In this document: in pieces, positions 5,803 to 6,857 of the stretch
Numbering within the stretch: the stretch's first letter is position 1
How the letters are laid out: every line of letters starts with the position of its first letter
Source: an uncultured Sporolactobacillus sp.
GTDB lineage: Bacteria > Bacillota > Bacilli > Bacillales > Sporolactobacillaceae
Reading direction: 5' to 3'
Assembly (NCBI GenBank): GCA_900543345.1
Contig: UQRJ01000165.1
Coordinates: forward strand, 1 to 6,857
Length of the DNA: 6,857 bases
The notes under the pieces: generated by a model
The model's input: the letters and a program-made list of their open reading frames with translations, nothing else
Told to the model about the DNA's origin: nothing
Databases searched by the model: none
Position numbers and translations under genes: made by a program

Positions 5803-6046
5803 GCTGACTGACTCGGCTATAAAAAAAGTTGGGCAACCTTAATTTCTGGTGTTTTGTTAAATTTCTGTATGGTGTTTATTGTCCAAGGATTGCCGGCTAG
5901 CGTGTCCGGCCAACTTTTTAGCGAAATGATCACCATTAAAAAAGTTCTCCCATCATCATGATGATGAGTAAAGAAGCAGAAAGTCAAAGGATCATCTGAT
6001 AACGTACTCGTGGCTTCAAATCAAAGCGAACTTCTTCAATCATTAT
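5803..6046. repeat. Non-coding region with inverted and direct repeats
   Basis: No gene is seen. AAAAAGTTGG (5823-5832) and CCAACTTTTT (5910-5919) are perfect inverted repeats enclosing about 77 bp. Within it, AATTTCTG recurs at 5841-5848 and 5860-5867, each followed by GGTGTTT (the second after a 3-nt insertion). TTGCCGG and CCGGCCAA near 5890-5913 can pair with a one-base bulge just before a T5 run, which looks like a plus-strand terminator. A perfect 16-bp palindrome, CATCATCATGATGATG, lies at 5951-5966. It may be the remains of a small non-autonomous element; no transposase or target duplication is visible. Confidence 0.4.
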
Positions 6047-6309
6047 TTATTTTCTCACACCGAAACGAGTCAAGAGAACAGCAGGAACTTCAATTTTGGA
6101 TAAATCACATAAAGTTTTTGGCAATCCGCCTGTCTCAAACCGTAGAGCACGAGTACGTAATAATTACTGTCATTGATCAACACAAGCGCTTTACGACGGT
6201 TGAGTGTAACCACATTGGCATGCCAGGAAAAAAACGGACGTTCGCTCGAGTCTTTCAGCGGTTTTTTGCCAAGCATTTTTAATCATTTTTGCGTACAATG
6301 AATCCGCAT
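6047..6309 (-). pseudogene. DUF6933-like gene, disrupted
   Basis: The minus strand carries an excellent start: AAAAGGAG (6316-6323), a 6-nt spacer and ATG at 6309. The product begins MRIHCTQK, then meets an in-frame TGA at 6283-6285 (codon 9). The same frame continues for 68 codons from ATG 6276 with FFSWHANVVTLNRRKALVLI and then NYYVLVLYGLRQADCQK, which match my recollection of the DUF6933 pattern (Ser-Trp-His-Ala-Asn, Asn-Arg-Arg-Lys, Val-Leu-Tyr-Gly-Leu). After Gln-Lys at about 6113 the frame ends poorly at 6070. Another frame gives a better family-like tail, LCDLSKIEVPAVLL and then Gly-Val-Arg-Lys, ending at TAA 6047-6049, so a single-base loss in a short T-run is likely. Ancestral Leu to TGA plus a frameshift indicates a decayed gene. 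The family's function is not established. ATG 6276 has no SD. Confidence 0.7.
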
Positions 6310-6432
6310 AGCGTTCTCCTTTTGAAAACGGTTTGGGAATGCACGTCGAAATAAAGCTGCCGCGTCCAGCAAACACCCTTTTAGCGATTGCCGAGCGTCA
6401 GCATACTAAAGCAACGGTTTACTACCTTTTTT
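6310..6432. other. Intergenic segment between two minus-strand genes
   Basis: This contains the SD for the gene at 6309. TGAAAACGGTTTGG (6323-6336) resembles a CcpA cre box but lacks the final CA. No terminator is seen after the stop at 6433-6435. One minus-strand frame through the poly-A run just after that stop reads for about 20 codons, which may be the lost tail of the upstream gene. Confidence 0.3.
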
Positions 6433-6693
6433 TCACTCAGTTTGCCGGAGCGGATCAAACAGCGGACGCGCCGCCAGCGCCAACGCAGTTCGGTCATGAG
6501 CATTGTCCGCCGTCCAGATCATGAGCGAATCAGCGCCCGGGATGGCGCGCAACGCTTCGATGCACTCGCCGAACGGCGGTTCGGCTTCTGCATGATCATC
6601 GCCGTCCCGATACTGCCGCAGCCATGCCGTCCGCGCGACCGCACCGCCTGCTTCTGACTGAGACGGATAAGCTCCTTTACTGCAAAACATCAT
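6433..6693 (-). CDS. Small protein with weak DUF1835-like similarity, possibly truncated
   Basis: This 86-residue frame starts at ATG 6693, overlapping the stop of the upstream transporter as ATGA, which suggests translational coupling. A second ATG follows directly. The clearest segment is near the end: MIWTADNAHDRTALALAARP. It resembles the Ile-Trp-x-x-Asp-Asn-Ala-x-Glu pattern I associate with DUF1835 proteins, preceded by an Arg-x-x-Trp-Leu segment as in that family. DUF1835 proteins are normally far longer, and here both the usual N-terminal segment and everything after the motif are missing, so this may be an internal fragment of a decayed gene. The SD is weak (purine-rich AAAAGGGCGGG just before the ATG). 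Function is not known. It is GC-rich compared with the neighbouring toxin-antitoxin region. Confidence 0.5.
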   Translation of the reverse strand: MMFCSKGAYPSQSEAGGAVARTAWLRQYRDGDDHAEAEPPFGECIEALRAIPGADSLMIWTADNAHDRTALALAARPLFDPLRQTE

Positions 6694-6810
6694 CCCGCCC
6701 TTTTCTGCCGGTGCCGCAACTCGGCAGTATTGCGGAACACCAACAGCAAGTTGACCACCACGAGCAGTGACGTCACGATAAAAACGCTGCGATAGCCGGC
6801 AAATCGGGAA
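6690..6810 (-). CDS. C-terminal end of a probable MFS transporter, partial
   Basis: Only the last 40 residues are present; the 5' part lies beyond the contig edge. The frame reads GYRSVFIVTSLLVVVNLLLV followed by a basic, charged tail ending Lys-Arg-Ala-Gly and TGA at 6690-6692. The Gly-Tyr-Arg-Ser-Val-Phe entry into a hydrophobic helix and then a short arginine-rich cytosolic tail is typical of the last membrane helix of major facilitator drug-efflux proteins. The substrate cannot be told. A longer frame through here (6433-6825) that begins Tyr-Lys-Arg-Gln is read partly from adapter and is not real in this part. The stop overlaps the start of the next gene by four bases. Confidence 0.65.
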
Positions 6811-6857
6811 CTGTCTCTTATACACATCTCCGAGCCCACGAGACCCTAAGACATCTC
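6811..6857. other. Nextera i7 adapter with index read-through
   Basis: The mosaic end CTGTCTCTTATACACATCT (6811-6829) is followed by CCGAGCCCACGAGAC (6830-6844), an 8-base index CCTAAGAC (6845-6852) and ATCTC, the beginning of the P7 sequence. This is library adapter that was assembled into the contig end. Confidence 0.97.

Noticed and set aside
6010..6282. Plus-strand 90-codon frame
   Set aside because: It is antisense to the DUF6933-like core, whose minus-strand product is clearly family-like. No SD is present.
6323..6336. CcpA cre box TGAAAACGGTTTGG
   Set aside because: The 3' half lacks the conserved CA and it stands next to a pseudogene. A single near-match is not enough.
6191..6376. 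Minus-strand 61-codon frame overlapping the DUF6933-like gene
   Set aside because: It is out of frame with the family core, has no SD, and is explained as a shadow of the pseudogene.
6433..6825. Minus-strand 130-codon frame as one gene
   Set aside because: Its first codons are adapter sequence and the next part is a shadow of the MFS C-terminus in another frame. Only the portion from ATG 6693 is kept.

Overview
This window is a small contig from a moderate-GC Firmicute, most probably a lactic acid bacterium of the family Lactobacillaceae. The main support is a cysteine-42 NADH oxidase, a TxpA-like membrane toxin and strong AAGGAG-type ribosome binding sites. This assignment comes from recognising protein families and was not confirmed by a search. 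Both ends carry untrimmed Nextera transposase adapter (1-14 and 6811-6857), so only about 15-6810 is genomic and the outermost genes are cut by the contig edge.

Layout. 15-474 (-): C-terminally truncated C39-type papain-like peptidase. 749-1906 (+): GT4 family glycosyltransferase, divergent from the peptidase. 1907-2227: gap holding a palindrome, a possible decayed minus-strand gene and a very AT-rich promoter region. 2228-3595 (+): FAD-dependent NADH oxidase (Nox/CoA-disulfide reductase family), closed by a strong terminator. 3837-5351 (+): free-standing AMP-forming acyl-ACP/acyl-CoA synthetase resembling the C-terminal half of Aas. 5423-5802: a compact type I toxin-antitoxin locus. 5803-6046: non-coding, with repeats. 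6047-6309 (-): broken DUF6933-like gene. 6433-6693 (-): short protein with weak DUF1835-like similarity. 6690-6810 (-): C-terminus of a probable MFS transporter.

How the parts relate. The three large plus-strand genes look independently transcribed rather than one operon, because the gaps are 240-320 bp and a terminator lies between the last two. They suggest envelope or glycolipid glycosylation, oxygen/NADH handling and fatty-acid activation. The right third looks accessory: a toxin-antitoxin locus, a pseudogene and a possibly truncated gene.

The most interesting system is the toxin-antitoxin locus. It has a 38-aa membrane toxin with a GTG start whose Shine-Dalgarno is folded into a hairpin. 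A convergent antisense RNA of about 135 nt has its own consensus promoter and terminator and overlaps the toxin mRNA 3' end, which is the architecture of Bacillus subtilis txpA/ratA. Second in interest is a 10-bp palindrome, TGACCGGTCA, on both sides of the glycosyltransferase gene.
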